DNA of 45,020 nucleotides from Planctomycetota bacterium (GTDB taxonomy: Bacteria > Planctomycetota > Phycisphaerae > Sedimentisphaerales > Anaerobacaceae). Positions 8,316 to 18,066 of the stretch are shown here, in pieces (position 1 is the first letter of the stretch; each line of letters starts with the position of its first letter). The translations under genes were made by a program, and so were the position numbers. The stretch lies in NCBI GenBank assembly GCA_019456145.1, contig VRUL01000025.1, forward strand, positions 21,795 through 66,814. The letters are read 5' to 3'. The notes beneath the pieces were generated by a model. The model searched no databases. It was not told the DNA's origin and saw only the letters and a program-made list of their open reading frames with translations.

Positions 8316-8553
8316 ACCGTGAAAAGATATTTTTTTCCGGACTGTTATGTAATTAGTTATGTATATCCGGGCAGCTAACAACATTTTACCTTTTCGCCTT
8401 CTAATTGATTCGAAGGCCGGCAAGACAGCGGTCCTGGAAAGACATGATTTTTCGGTACTATAATATGTTTTTAGAGTATAATCGTTCTAACTTTTTACAT
8501 TTAACTGATTATTAGATACAAATGATTGTTACAAAAATCCATGGAGGTATGTC

Positions 8554-10302
8554 ATGTCTCAGAAGCTCGGACTTATACCGGCCCTAACGTTACTCGTATT
8601 TGTGGCACAAAACGCGATGGCGGCGCAAAGCCTGCCCCCGGCCATTGAGTGGATTCCGCAAGATGCGGTGATTTCACTGGAATTGACACAGCCCAAAGCG
8701 CTGCTCGAATTTTTGTCGTGTGAGAAGGCGACCGCAGCAATTACTGCGCTGCCGCTCTACCAAAAGCAGGCATCGTCACCTCAGTTCAAAGAGTTCTTCA
8801 ATCTTATCAATTTCATAGAGATTACATTAGGCACAGATTGGCGGACAGCCCTGGCGAAGCTGACCGGAGGAGGCATCACGTTTGCTATATGTCCCGAGGA
8901 TATGCTGATTCTTATCATCGATGCTGAAGACCAGGACATGCTTCAGAAGCTTCACGAGATATTCCTCAACATGGCCCGGTCGGGGGCCGACCAACAACAA
9001 GTAGCATCCACAGAATTCGGGGATGTCACGGCATGGACGTTCAATGGAAAAGAATCGCACGCGATCATCGGCAAGCGTTTGGTCTTTGCCAGCAGTCCCG
9101 AAGGGCTCAAAGCAGTCCTTGAGCTTCGCGCCAATTCCAAGGGCGCAAACCTAACATCGAACAGCACCTACCAGAAGGCAAAGGCAGCAGTGAAGCCTGA
9201 CGCCGTTGCGACAATTTTCGCGGACCTAAAGCTCCTGATGCAAATTCCCAACATCGCGCAGGCTCTCGAGCAACAGCGTCAAAATCCAATGACGGCGCTG
9301 CTCCTGGCCGGGGTCATCGAAACAATACGCGATTCGAATTGGCTGGCGCTGGAACTACACCTCAAAGAAAACACATTAGACTTTCAGTTATCGGTAGACG
9401 GCAAAACGGTATCTACGACAAGTCCCGTCGCCTTTGCCATACCAAACAAGCCCGGTGAGGGTATTCTGCCAAACCTGTCGGTACCCCGCCGCATCGCGGC
9501 GTTCAGTCTGTATCGTGACCTTCATAGCTTCTACGCCGCTAAGGACGACCTTTTTCCCGAACGTACTTCCGGATTGATCTTTTTCGAGAACATGATGGGT
9601 ATATTCTTCAGCGGGCGTGACCTGACCAACGAGGTCCTGATAGAGACCAAGCCTGAGATCCGCCTGGTAGTAGCCGAACAGGAGTATGATCCCGCAATCG
9701 GCACACCACAGGTTAAGTACCCCGCCGTCGCCTTAATCCTGCGCCTTCGTCACCCGGATCAGTTCAATGAAGTAGCTGAGGAAGCGTGGCAGAAGGTGGT
9801 AGGTCTGATCAACTTCACTCGCGGCCAGCAGGCGATGCCGGGACTCATCATCGACCGCCCCTCCCAGGGAAAAACAAAGTATACAGTGGCCTACTTCTCG
9901 ACCACCGGTATGGAAGACAAAACCAACCTGGACTCGCGATTCAATATCCGCCCATCTTTGGCCATGCCGGGCGAATACTTAATCCTAAGCTCCACCGATG
10001 GTTTGGCCCAGGACCTGATCGATGCCCTGCACCAGGAGACCGAACAGACTCCCAAACCATTGGCCGGAACCCACAGCATGGTTGAACTCGAAGGTGGCCA
10101 GTTGGCCTCGATACTCCAAGCCAACCGCAAGACGTTAGTCCAGGGGAACATGGTCGGGAAAGGCAGCACACAAGAGCAAGCCGAAGCTAATATCGATATG
10201 TTCATCAGCCTGGCGAAGTTTCTGGACAGCGCTAAGTTGGACATTAGTGTGCACGAGGGTCTTACCCGGGCTGGCTTAGAGCTAAAGCTGAACTTACAAT
10301 AA
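8554..10302 (+). CDS. Exported DUF3352-like protein
   Basis: A 582-residue protein with a clear Sec signal peptide (LIPALTLLVFVAQNAMAAQ) and a GGAGG box before ATG 8554. The mature part opens with WIPQDAVISLELTQPKALLE and has repeating alpha/beta units with FGDVTAWTF, AIIGKRLVFASSPEG, and later YTVAYFSTTGMED and GEYLILSSTDGLAQDLIDAL. This 'is the value real or an artefact of the model' type of layout resembles the DUF3352 family, found in planctomycetes and cyanobacteria and of unknown function. The assignment is by pattern and not firm. It is followed after 78 bases by DUF1800 and DUF1501 genes on the same strand, so a three-gene unit acting in the periplasm or envelope is likely. Confidence 0.65.
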   Translation: MSQKLGLIPALTLLVFVAQNAMAAQSLPPAIEWIPQDAVISLELTQPKALLEFLSCEKATAAITALPLYQKQASSPQFKEFFNLINFIEITLGTDWRTALAKLTGGGITFAICPEDMLILIIDAEDQDMLQKLHEIFLNMARSGADQQQVASTEFGDVTAWTFNGKESHAIIGKRLVFASSPEGLKAVLELRANSKGANLTSNSTYQKAKAAVKPDAVATIFADLKLLMQIPNIAQALEQQRQNPMTALLLAGVIETIRDSNWLALELHLKENTLDFQLSVDGKTVSTTSPVAFAIPNKPGEGILPNLSVPRRIAAFSLYRDLHSFYAAKDDLFPERTSGLIFFENMMGIFFSGRDLTNEVLIETKPEIRLVVAEQEYDPAIGTPQVKYPAVALILRLRHPDQFNEVAEEAWQKVVGLINFTRGQQAMPGLIIDRPSQGKTKYTVAYFSTTGMEDKTNLDSRFNIRPSLAMPGEYLILSSTDGLAQDLIDALHQETEQTPKPLAGTHSMVELEGGQLASILQANRKTLVQGNMVGKGSTQEQAEANIDMFISLAKFLDSAKLDISVHEGLTRAGLELKLNLQ

Positions 10303-10380
10303 CAGTGGATATTTACTGACGTCAACCACAGGCCTGAACTCTGTGGCACGTTGGTTGGAAATACAAAAAGGGAATCCCTT

Positions 10381-11805
10381 ATGGTTGTGCAGATTGACAA
10401 ACCGCCGGCCCATGAAAAGTCAAAGCAGGTTCACTCGTCAGTTACTGAAAAGCTTACGGATCCCGGCTGGGCCTGGTCTGCATACCAGCCGGACGCTCAG
10501 CGGCCGTGGACTCTTGCTCAAGCCGGGCACCTGTACCGGCGCGCTGCTTTCGGGGCTACATGGGACCAATTACAGCAGGCGCTCTCTGACGGACCTCAGC
10601 GAACCCTCGATAAGCTATTGCGGCCGCAAGCCGACATAGCAGCGTTTAACCGCGCATACGATGAGTATAGCTCGGGCACCGGCTCGGCCGATGGCCTGCG
10701 GGCGTGGTGGCTGCGACGGATGATTCTAACCCCCCATCCCCTGCTGGAGAAGATGACGCTTTTCTGGCACAGCCATTTCGCCACCAATATCACAAAGGTC
10801 AAAAGCGCCCGAATGACGCGACAATACATTCAGCTTTTACGGAGTCAGGCCCTGAACTCGTTCCGGGCCATGCTGAAAGGCATTTCGTGTGATCCGGCCA
10901 TGCTCATCTGGCTCGGGGCCGAGGCCAATCGCAAAGCGCGCCCCAACGAGAACTTCGCCCGGACGCTCATGGAATCTTTCACCCTGGGCCCCGGTAACTA
11001 CAAGGAAAAGGACGTCCAGGAAGCTGCAAGGGCCTTTACCGGCTGGTTTGTTCTCAGAAGCAAGCTTCGTTATATACCTCGCGAACACGATGGCAATATC
11101 AAGCAGATACTCGGTCAAAAAGGTAACTTCACGGGTGACGATGTCATTCGGATAGTCCTCGAACAGCACGCCACTGCCGAGACGCTGGTCCGAAAGCTAT
11201 ACCGCCGGCTCATTTGCGAGACCCAGGAACCCAACGCGAAACTTATTTCTCCTCTGGCTAAATCTTTCGCGAAAGATTACGATATTCTAAAACTGGCGGA
11301 AAAGATGCTCCGGTCCAATTTGTTTTTCTCGGCGGCTGCATATCGCCGGCGGATTAAAAGCCCGGTCGAGTTCGCCCTTGGTATTGTAAAACCACTGGAA
11401 GCAGTAATCTCCACAACGCAGCTTGCCCAGGACCTGGCCGACCTCGGTCAGAATCTGTACGAACCGCCCACCGTCAAAGGCTGGACCGGAGGGCGGCACT
11501 GGATAAACAGCTCTACAATGGTGGGACGTCATAATCTGGCCTTGGCATTACTGCAAGGCTCAGCGCCCTACGGCGACAAACTCAATCCGTGGACCGTCGC
11601 CAAAAAGCACGGATGTTCGACTTCTGAATCCGCCACTGGTTTTCTGCTCGACCTGTTCGTGCAGGGCGACCTGGAGCCTGATGTTCGTGACAACCTGCTG
11701 AAACCAGCAGGGGCACCTGTCGATGCCGGTGGCGATGATTCGGCAGGCACAGTGCGCCGTTTTGCACATGTCGTAGTCACATTACCGGAATTTAACCTGG
11801 CTTAA
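10381..11805 (+). CDS. DUF1800 domain protein
   Basis: A 474-residue protein of the DUF1800 family. Diagnostic stretches are HLYRRAAFGATWDQLQ near residue 40, then HPLLEKMTLFWHSHFATN, NENFARTLMESFTLGPGNY, VQEAARAFTGW, and the C-terminal PPTVKGWTGGRHWINSSTM. DUF1800 genes almost always sit directly before a DUF1501 gene, as here (17 bases apart); their biochemical role is unknown, though roles in envelope or secretion have been suggested. ATG 10381 is chosen because AAAGGGA precedes it; the frame is also open from a TTG at 10351. No signal peptide is apparent, which is usual for many members. Confidence 0.9.
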   Translation: MVVQIDKPPAHEKSKQVHSSVTEKLTDPGWAWSAYQPDAQRPWTLAQAGHLYRRAAFGATWDQLQQALSDGPQRTLDKLLRPQADIAAFNRAYDEYSSGTGSADGLRAWWLRRMILTPHPLLEKMTLFWHSHFATNITKVKSARMTRQYIQLLRSQALNSFRAMLKGISCDPAMLIWLGAEANRKARPNENFARTLMESFTLGPGNYKEKDVQEAARAFTGWFVLRSKLRYIPREHDGNIKQILGQKGNFTGDDVIRIVLEQHATAETLVRKLYRRLICETQEPNAKLISPLAKSFAKDYDILKLAEKMLRSNLFFSAAAYRRRIKSPVEFALGIVKPLEAVISTTQLAQDLADLGQNLYEPPTVKGWTGGRHWINSSTMVGRHNLALALLQGSAPYGDKLNPWTVAKKHGCSTSESATGFLLDLFVQGDLEPDVRDNLLKPAGAPVDAGGDDSAGTVRRFAHVVVTLPEFNLA

Positions 11806-11822
11806 TATCAGGAGAAAATGCC

Positions 11823-13079
11823 ATGGATTATACAAGACGCGATTTTTTGAAGTCTGCTTTGGGGGCCTCGACGCTGCTATCGTTTGCCCCGGCGACACCG
11901 AACTTCCTGGTTCGTTCAGCAATGGCTGCCTCGTCGCGGCGCAAAGAACGCGACACAGTGCTCGTGGTGGTCCAACTCAGCGGTGGGAACGACGGTCTAA
12001 ATACTCTGGTCCCGTACGATGACGATGAGTACGGCCGAAACCGTCCTACCCTGCGTCTGCCGACCAAAGAGCTGCACAAAATCAACTCGGTGCTGGGATT
12101 CCATCCGCGGATGAAAGCGTTCGCACGATTGTACAAGCAGGGACACCTGAGTATTATACAGGGTGTGGGGTACCCAAATTCAGATCGCTCTCATGATGGC
12201 GCGATGCGGATATGGCATACCGCCGATCCCGGTCATCCCAATCGCCAAACCGGTTGGCTGGGCAGGGCAGTCGATAGCGTCTGGAATCCGAACGAAACAA
12301 ACACCCGTGCCGTATTTGTCGGTCCGATCGTCCAGCCGTTTGGCCTGAACGCAGAGAACGTAATCGTCCCGTCCATCCGCTCGCTTGGCGATCTTGCGAC
12401 CGGCCAAATGCCCGGTGTTCCGAAGGGGCATTCTCAAAGCAAACGCACATCTGAACTTCCCCGTACAGATAAAAAAAATCAACTGTTGGATTTCCTGCGG
12501 CACTGCAAGACAAATGCCTACGCTAACAGCCGGCGAATCGAAGCGGTAATCAAAGCATCAGCAAGCACGGCCGAATACCCATCGTTCCAGCTTGCCGAGA
12601 GCTTCCGTACGGTTGCCCAGCTTATCCGGGCCGATGTCGGTATCCGAATCTTCTTCACGGAATTCGGCGGCGGCGGGATCGGCGGCTTTGATAACCACGC
12701 TAACCAATTAGGCAACCATTGCGCATTGCTTCACCAGTTGTCCGAGTCAGTCGCAGCCTTTGTAGACGACCTAAAGCGTGACAAGCTGCTTGATAGGGTC
12801 CTGCTGATGACGTTCTCGGAATTCGGCCGAACAGTCAAGGAAAATGGCCGTCGCGGCACCGGGCACGGCGCCGGCGCGCCGGTGTTCTTAGCTGGCGGTA
12901 AGCTAAAAGGCGGCCTCATAGGCCCACGCCCCAGCCTCACTGATTTGGATAACGGCGCCCCGAAATTCCACACCGACTTCCGCCGGGTCTACGCCACAGT
13001 ATTGGACCGATGGCTCGGCTTTGAAAGCCGAACAGTACTTGACAAACAGTACAAACCGCTCGATGTCCTCAATGTCTAA
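11823..13079 (+). CDS. Tat-exported DUF1501 protein
   Basis: A 418-residue DUF1501 protein, a family expanded in planctomycetes and related to the alkaline phosphatase/sulfatase fold. The N-terminus carries a twin-arginine signal (TRRDFLKSALGASTLLSF), so it should be exported folded. Family hallmarks are LVVVQLSGGNDGLNTLVPY, GFHPRMKAFARLYKQGHLSI, SDRSHDGAMRIWHTA, and MTFSEFGRTVKEN followed by GTGHGAGAPVFLAGG. The metal-binding-like Asp, His and Glu positions appear retained. A 'ggag' box lies 9 bases before the ATG. It belongs with the DUF1800 gene upstream, probably in one transcript. Its substrate is unknown. Confidence 0.92.
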   Translation: MDYTRRDFLKSALGASTLLSFAPATPNFLVRSAMAASSRRKERDTVLVVVQLSGGNDGLNTLVPYDDDEYGRNRPTLRLPTKELHKINSVLGFHPRMKAFARLYKQGHLSIIQGVGYPNSDRSHDGAMRIWHTADPGHPNRQTGWLGRAVDSVWNPNETNTRAVFVGPIVQPFGLNAENVIVPSIRSLGDLATGQMPGVPKGHSQSKRTSELPRTDKKNQLLDFLRHCKTNAYANSRRIEAVIKASASTAEYPSFQLAESFRTVAQLIRADVGIRIFFTEFGGGGIGGFDNHANQLGNHCALLHQLSESVAAFVDDLKRDKLLDRVLLMTFSEFGRTVKENGRRGTGHGAGAPVFLAGGKLKGGLIGPRPSLTDLDNGAPKFHTDFRRVYATVLDRWLGFESRTVLDKQYKPLDVLNV

Positions 13080-13212
13080 CTTGTCCCGGGCTTCGTCTTA
13101 CTATAGACGAATGCTTTGGTATGTCCCATACTGGTTCTGGATGAAAATTTGACAGAACCTAATCAGTGCCGGACAGGATTTGTTCTGGACCTAAACGGAC
13201 ACACTCAATAAC

Positions 13213-16200
13213 ATGTTTTCCATGATGAAATCTCTACCAGTCAACTATCGTGTCATTATGCTGCTGTTTATTCTTCCTGCCCTGGTTGCGGCAAAGCAGC
13301 AAGCCCGTGGTTCGAAGGATGTTCCCTATGGTGTGGGGAGCTGGCCTGCGGCTGGGCTGGGCAATCATCGCGCCTGTATCTACGTTACTGAAAAAGCCGA
13401 CGCCGTGCGCGTCCGCATTCCCTGGCGCCGCCGCGACGCTTTGCCCGAGAAAAAGGCTGTCGTGGTAATTGATGCGACGACCGGCAAAAAAATCAAGAAT
13501 GTATTAGCGGTCCGGATTCATCGACAATTCGGTGAGTTAGTGTTTCAACCCGCCACTGCCCCGGGCGAGTATTTTTTCTATTACACCCCTTGTAATATTG
13601 TGGGGAACTGGTGGCATCCTTCCACTAAGTACACCCTTGCCGTCAGTACCGCAGACCCGGCATGGATAAGACGCTGTGGACTGAAGCCGGGGGGCCTGGA
13701 ACGGGGCCGATGGCGTTTGCTGCCGCGTGGCCAAGTTCGTCAAATTCAGGCGCGTACAGAATTTGGCCGTATGGACCCCATGGAAGTCATTGCCACAACT
13801 CAGGAAACAGAAGAACTGTGCTCGCGGCAGACGGAAAAGGATTTTCTTCTGTTCCCTGAAGACCGCCGGTTTCCCATCCGCATGACCGACGAGCTGCCCC
13901 TTCGATGGGTCAGGAAAGGGCCTGCTAATGTTTTTCATGGGCGCCCCTGCCGCGGTGAATTCTTCACGTTTCAGATTGGTATCTACGCACACCGGCAACC
14001 GCTGGAAGAGATTGGCATAACTTACACCGACCTTGTACGAGCAAAGGGCAGCCTGGCCATTCCTGCGTCTGCTTTGGGCTGCTTCAACCTTGGTGGTACG
14101 GACTGGCTTGGTCGTAGCTTCAAAAGAAAAGTCAATGTTGAGAAGGGCGGCTTGCAGGCCCTTTGGTTTGGCCTGCTAATTCCTGAAGATGCGGCCCCGG
14201 GTGCATATGAAGGAAAAATTACTCTAAAGCCAAAGAATGCCGCCCCGGAAAGGGTGAAGCTGTCCTTAGAGATTTCCGGTAAATTGCTTGCCGATGCAGG
14301 TGATAATGATCTCTGGCGTCATGCACGGTTGCGCTGGCTGGACTCAACGATTGCTGTGGATGATGAAGTCTTTGCCCCGTACACACCTGTTGTGGTAAAC
14401 AAAGATGCCGTTAGTATTCTGGGGCGCAGGATACGTTTCAATAAAAGCGGTCTTCTGGAAAATATCGAAAGCACTTTCAGCCAAGCGGTTGACAGCATCG
14501 AGAACCCTCCAATCCAAATCCTTGCACAACCGATGAGATTCGTGGTGGAAACCGAAGCCGGGGCGATTGCCTGGTCCGGGGGTAAGGCCCGAATCACGCA
14601 GCGAACATCGGGCAGCGCAACCTGGCAGTCGCGTTCCACCGGAGGCAATTTCACCCTACAGTGCCGTGCTAAAATGGAATGCGACGGCTACATAAATTAC
14701 CAGCTTAAGCTTAAGACCGACCGGCCTGCCAAAGTAAAAGACATCCGTCTTGAAATTCCTGTCCGGAGTGACATCGCTACTTACATGATGGGCATGGGCT
14801 GTAAGGGCGGCTATCGTCCTGAAAAGTGGCAGTGGAGATGGAATCCTGAGCGAGCCAACAACATGTTATGGCTGGGCAATGTCAACGCCGGCGTGCAATG
14901 TAAGCTGAAGGGTGACAAAGACGCATGGCATCTTTACGGATTCGGAGATACGGCCCTGCCGGATTCGTGGAGCAACTCCGGCAGGGGAGGCTGCACAGTT
15001 ACGCAAGAGGCCGGCGGTGTAGTCCTCATCCGTGCCTATAGCGGGCCTCGCTCACTTGAGAAAGGCCAGGAATTATTGTTCCGTTTCGGTTTGTTAATCA
15101 CGCCGGTGAAAATGCTTGACCAAAACCACTGGCAATGGCGCTATTATCACGCCTATCGTCCGGTTGGACAGATAGCTCAGGCAGGCGGCAGGATCATCAA
15201 CATTCACCACGCTACTGAAATAAATCCATTTATCAATTATCCCTTCATAGCTGTGGATGCTCTGAAGAAGTATGTTGACGAGGCGCATCGCCACGATATC
15301 AAGGTTAAGCTCTACTATACTGTTCGGGAACTGAGCGTGCGGACCGCGGAACTCTGGGCCTTGCGCAGCCTGGGCCACGAGATCTTCTCCGAGGGCGCCG
15401 GTGGCGGCACATCCTGGCTTAATGAGCATCTGGTTAAAGACTACGAGCCGGCCTGGCACGACCCTACTGTCAGCGATGCCTCGATTAGAACCACAGGCTT
15501 GTCCCGCTGGCACAACTATTACCTTGAGGGCATGGCCTGGCTCCTGCGTAATGTGGGGATCGACGGTCTTTACCTTGACGGCATCGGTTACGACCGGGAG
15601 ATCATAAAACGCCTGCGCAAAGTCATGAATCGCACCCGGCCCGGCTGCCTGATTGATTTCCATTCGGGAAACAACTTCGATCCTCGCTATGGCCTCAACA
15701 GCCCTGCCAACCAGTATATGGAGCACTTTCCCTTCATCGACAGTCTGTGGTTTGGTGAGGGCTACAACTATAATGAGTCACCGGACTATTGGCTCGTCGA
15801 AGTATCGGGTATTCCCTTCGGCCTGTTCGGAGAGATGCTGCAGGGCTGCGGGAACGCGTACCGTGGGATGGTCTATGGTATGGGCACAAGATTTTACCAC
15901 AGTTGCAATCCCAGCCCCATCTGGAAACTCTGGGACCAGTTCGGTATTAGTGACGCTAAGATGTTAGGTTATTGGGCACAGTCCTGCCCGGTCCAGACCG
16001 GCTGCCCTGATGTGCTCGCCACGGCGTATGTTAAGAATGACAAGACCCTGGTCGCTTTGGCAAGCTGGGCCGCTCACCCGGTCAAGTGTACACTCAAGAT
16101 TGATTGGCCTGCACTGGGTCTTGACCCTGATAGGGTGCGAATTGAAGCGCCTGCCGTAGAAGGATTACAGGAAGCCGGAAGCTACGATCCGGAAGAGCCA

Positions 16201-16275
16201 ATCCTCGTCGCCCCCGGACGAGGTTTGCTTCTGATGATTTTGCCGGAATCCCGACAGCCAAATCCGGACCATTAA
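13213..16275 (+). CDS. Exported glycoside-hydrolase-like protein (GH123-N/DUF6067-like)
   Basis: A 1020-residue secreted protein with an N-terminal signal peptide (VIMLLFILPALVAA). The first 350 residues are beta-rich and include RGEFFTFQIGIYA, as in the N-terminal domain of GH123-like and DUF6067 proteins. A central beta-sandwich follows. From about residue 640 a TIM-barrel-like catalytic region contains HDIKVKLYYTVREL, GIDGLYLDGIGYDRE (a likely acidic active-site strand), GCLIDFHSGNNFD and DSLWFGEGYNYNESPDYW. The C-terminus is a small beta domain. It should act outside the cytoplasm on a glycan, but the bond cleaved cannot be read from the sequence. No strong ribosome binding site precedes ATG 13213; the ATG at 13222 is an alternative. 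Confidence 0.75.
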   Translation: MFSMMKSLPVNYRVIMLLFILPALVAAKQQARGSKDVPYGVGSWPAAGLGNHRACIYVTEKADAVRVRIPWRRRDALPEKKAVVVIDATTGKKIKNVLAVRIHRQFGELVFQPATAPGEYFFYYTPCNIVGNWWHPSTKYTLAVSTADPAWIRRCGLKPGGLERGRWRLLPRGQVRQIQARTEFGRMDPMEVIATTQETEELCSRQTEKDFLLFPEDRRFPIRMTDELPLRWVRKGPANVFHGRPCRGEFFTFQIGIYAHRQPLEEIGITYTDLVRAKGSLAIPASALGCFNLGGTDWLGRSFKRKVNVEKGGLQALWFGLLIPEDAAPGAYEGKITLKPKNAAPERVKLSLEISGKLLADAGDNDLWRHARLRWLDSTIAVDDEVFAPYTPVVVNKDAVSILGRRIRFNKSGLLENIESTFSQAVDSIENPPIQILAQPMRFVVETEAGAIAWSGGKARITQRTSGSATWQSRSTGGNFTLQCRAKMECDGYINYQLKLKTDRPAKVKDIRLEIPVRSDIATYMMGMGCKGGYRPEKWQWRWNPERANNMLWLGNVNAGVQCKLKGDKDAWHLYGFGDTALPDSWSNSGRGGCTVTQEAGGVVLIRAYSGPRSLEKGQELLFRFGLLITPVKMLDQNHWQWRYYHAYRPVGQIAQAGGRIINIHHATEINPFINYPFIAVDALKKYVDEAHRHDIKVKLYYTVRELSVRTAELWALRSLGHEIFSEGAGGGTSWLNEHLVKDYEPAWHDPTVSDASIRTTGLSRWHNYYLEGMAWLLRNVGIDGLYLDGIGYDREIIKRLRKVMNRTRPGCLIDFHSGNNFDPRYGLNSPANQYMEHFPFIDSLWFGEGYNYNESPDYWLVEVSGIPFGLFGEMLQGCGNAYRGMVYGMGTRFYHSCNPSPIWKLWDQFGISDAKMLGYWAQSCPVQTGCPDVLATAYVKNDKTLVALASWAAHPVKCTLKIDWPALGLDPDRVRIEAPAVEGLQEAGSYDPEEPILVAPGRGLLLMILPESRQPNPDH

Positions 16276-16629
16276 TGATCCGGTCCCGGCGGAATAATCG
16301 TCAATCGACTCCCTAATCCGCCTGAATAGTCGTGACCGGCTTTTTCCGACACCTGGTCCGATATCTTCACGAAAATAATTTGGCCAAGATTTATAACCGA
16401 GTTGAAATCAACCTCTGCTTCATCTCTCATAACCTATTGCATTTGCTTTACTTACGACAATCCCACAAAATCCTGACCGGAAAAGTCATTACAATTTAAA
16501 AAATCATATTTGGCGTTGCGGGCATTTTTTTTTATATTTTATTTGGACGGATTTCATAATTCCCCCAGGTAAAACAAAGTAAGGAGATAATATAAAGCCA
16601 GTAACAAAGAAGATTTGTGGAAAGATGTA
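16276..16629 (+). other. AT-rich intergenic region upstream of the flagellin-like gene
   Basis: No gene is visible in these 354 bases. An AAGGAG box at 16581-16586 has no start codon at a usable distance; the frame of the next gene is open from 16591 (just after a TAA) but offers only TTG 16615 and ATG 16630. The original start of the flagellin-like gene may have been lost here. I see no sigma-28 type promoter. Confidence 0.4.
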
Positions 16630-17838
16630 ATGTTTGAACTCGGAAATAAAATAAGTGCCTATAATAGTGCATCTGTTTCGAATATCGTGCACAAAAAAGA
16701 AACTGCAGAATCAAGAAAAACTGCAGAATCAAGAAAAACTGCAGAACCAAGAAAAACCGCAGAATCAAGAAAAACCGCAGAATCAAGCAAAACTCCATCT
16801 TCGCGTCTTATCTCTAAAGCATCCAATGTACCCGACGACGACGCTGCCGCGGCAGTAATCCAACATTCACTTCGAGGGAAGTTATCAAACTTTCAGCAAA
16901 ATCTCCGAGAGGCAAATACTGCAATTTCCTTATTTCAGAGTTTCAGGAAGAGGGTAGCTAGCTTACGTAAGGAACTGGACCAAATACTGGAGGAATCGGC
17001 CAAAGAGAATGTCTATGTCAATTTCAATCATTCACACAATAAAGCTGTCGAGCTTCGGAAAAAACTTAATGGTGTGGCCCGAAAAATCAACGACGTCGAG
17101 CATATCAAAAACAATGTAAATAAACTCCTCCGAATGAACGGCCAAAAAATATCAACCTTGATTGACGTCGGCTCTGACTCTACCCTAAATATTGCTGCAA
17201 AAGACCCTGGCTTTGATGATATTGAGGACATGACTTTGCCCGGCATTTCAGGACTGTTACAGAAAATCAAAGAAGTGATAGAGAGAATAAGAAAAGGGGA
17301 CACGAGGTTTGGCATATCAGGCATGCCGAACCTGTTAGAGAGAATCAAAGAAACAATGGAGAGACTCAGAGCAACTGATTGGTTTCTCGCCGGCGTACAA
17401 AACCGCATAGAGGACATCACAACGAATATGCAGTTTGGTCTTCAGGAAATCCTGAACGTTGAGCAGAATATAAGGGACAAAAACATGAATTTGGAAATAG
17501 GGATTTATTCGCTTACTCGGCTTTTAGCTGATATTTATAAGGCGTTAAGAACCAAGATGGATTTAAAAAGCCTGAGCAAGACTTATCCTGATGCCGTGAT
17601 GGAGCAAAACAGTAATTATAGAGAATATTTCCGCGACAAGGCCGAGCAATCGGGAGACATTAGTACGGTCATCGACTTCGATATTGCCGAGGTCAAAGGT
17701 ATTGACTCGAACTTTGTAAAAGCCCTTACCTTGAGTGAGGCTATCAAGATGTTAAAACAAATTATAGAAAAATCAGCGGTAATCCTGCAGGCCCAGAAGA
17801 GAGTATCGCCCGATATGGCTTTTCAATTGCTTGGATAA
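16630..17838 (+). CDS. Highly divergent flagellin homologue
   Basis: A 402-residue protein that keeps the order of flagellin landmarks at low identity. Residues 58-103 (SRLISKAS, then PDDDAAAAVI, then REANTAISLFQ) line up with the flagellin SGLRINSAKDDAAG...NANDGISLLQ region. Residues 254-285 (LAGVQNRIEDITTNM, NVEQNIRDKNM) match the LGAVQNR...SRIRDxD segment. The last 20 residues (VILQAQKRVSPDMAFQLLG) match the MLAQANQ-P-VLxLL C-terminus that forms the filament core. Unusual points: an inserted KTAESR hexapeptide repeat at residues 24-53 where the N-terminal D0 helix should be, and a 23-residue internal repeat near 205-250. No flagellar gene lies nearby. GGAAAG precedes ATG 16630. It could be a specialised flagellin, a flagellin-derived surface or secreted protein, or a decaying paralogue. 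Confidence 0.65.
   Translation: MFELGNKISAYNSASVSNIVHKKETAESRKTAESRKTAEPRKTAESRKTAESSKTPSSRLISKASNVPDDDAAAAVIQHSLRGKLSNFQQNLREANTAISLFQSFRKRVASLRKELDQILEESAKENVYVNFNHSHNKAVELRKKLNGVARKINDVEHIKNNVNKLLRMNGQKISTLIDVGSDSTLNIAAKDPGFDDIEDMTLPGISGLLQKIKEVIERIRKGDTRFGISGMPNLLERIKETMERLRATDWFLAGVQNRIEDITTNMQFGLQEILNVEQNIRDKNMNLEIGIYSLTRLLADIYKALRTKMDLKSLSKTYPDAVMEQNSNYREYFRDKAEQSGDISTVIDFDIAEVKGIDSNFVKALTLSEAIKMLKQIIEKSAVILQAQKRVSPDMAFQLLG
16699..16788 (+). repeat. In-frame 18-base tandem repeat (KTAESR)5
   Basis: Five copies of an 18-base unit encode E/K-T-A-E-S/P-R/S inside the flagellin-like gene. Copies differ at one to three bases and are all in frame, so they add a charged, probably helical or disordered spacer. 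Such units can change copy number by slippage. Confidence 0.9.
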
Positions 17839-18066
17839 GTCCCTTAATCCTGCCTTGCTGTCCCCTTTGAGCCGGCACTCATTAATCGAATCAATAATTT
17901 CATCCACTCACAGATGTAATTATCCTCTCATTTGTATGCATCAAATCTAAATGCCGGTTACAGGAAAGTTACACCCCATGTAAATCACTTTGCAGCGTTG
18001 TAATACCGAGGATTGTGTGATACAATGGAAAACGTATCGAAAAAAGCCATGAACTGGAGGCAAATC

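Noticed and set aside
16508..16530. Possible sigma-54 site ('ttggcgttgcgggca') before the flagellin-like gene
   Set aside because: The spacing between GG and GC is 8 bases, not the required 10.
16699..16788. Short direct repeats considered as a CRISPR
   Set aside because: Units of 18 bases are contiguous, without spacers, and in frame within a gene.
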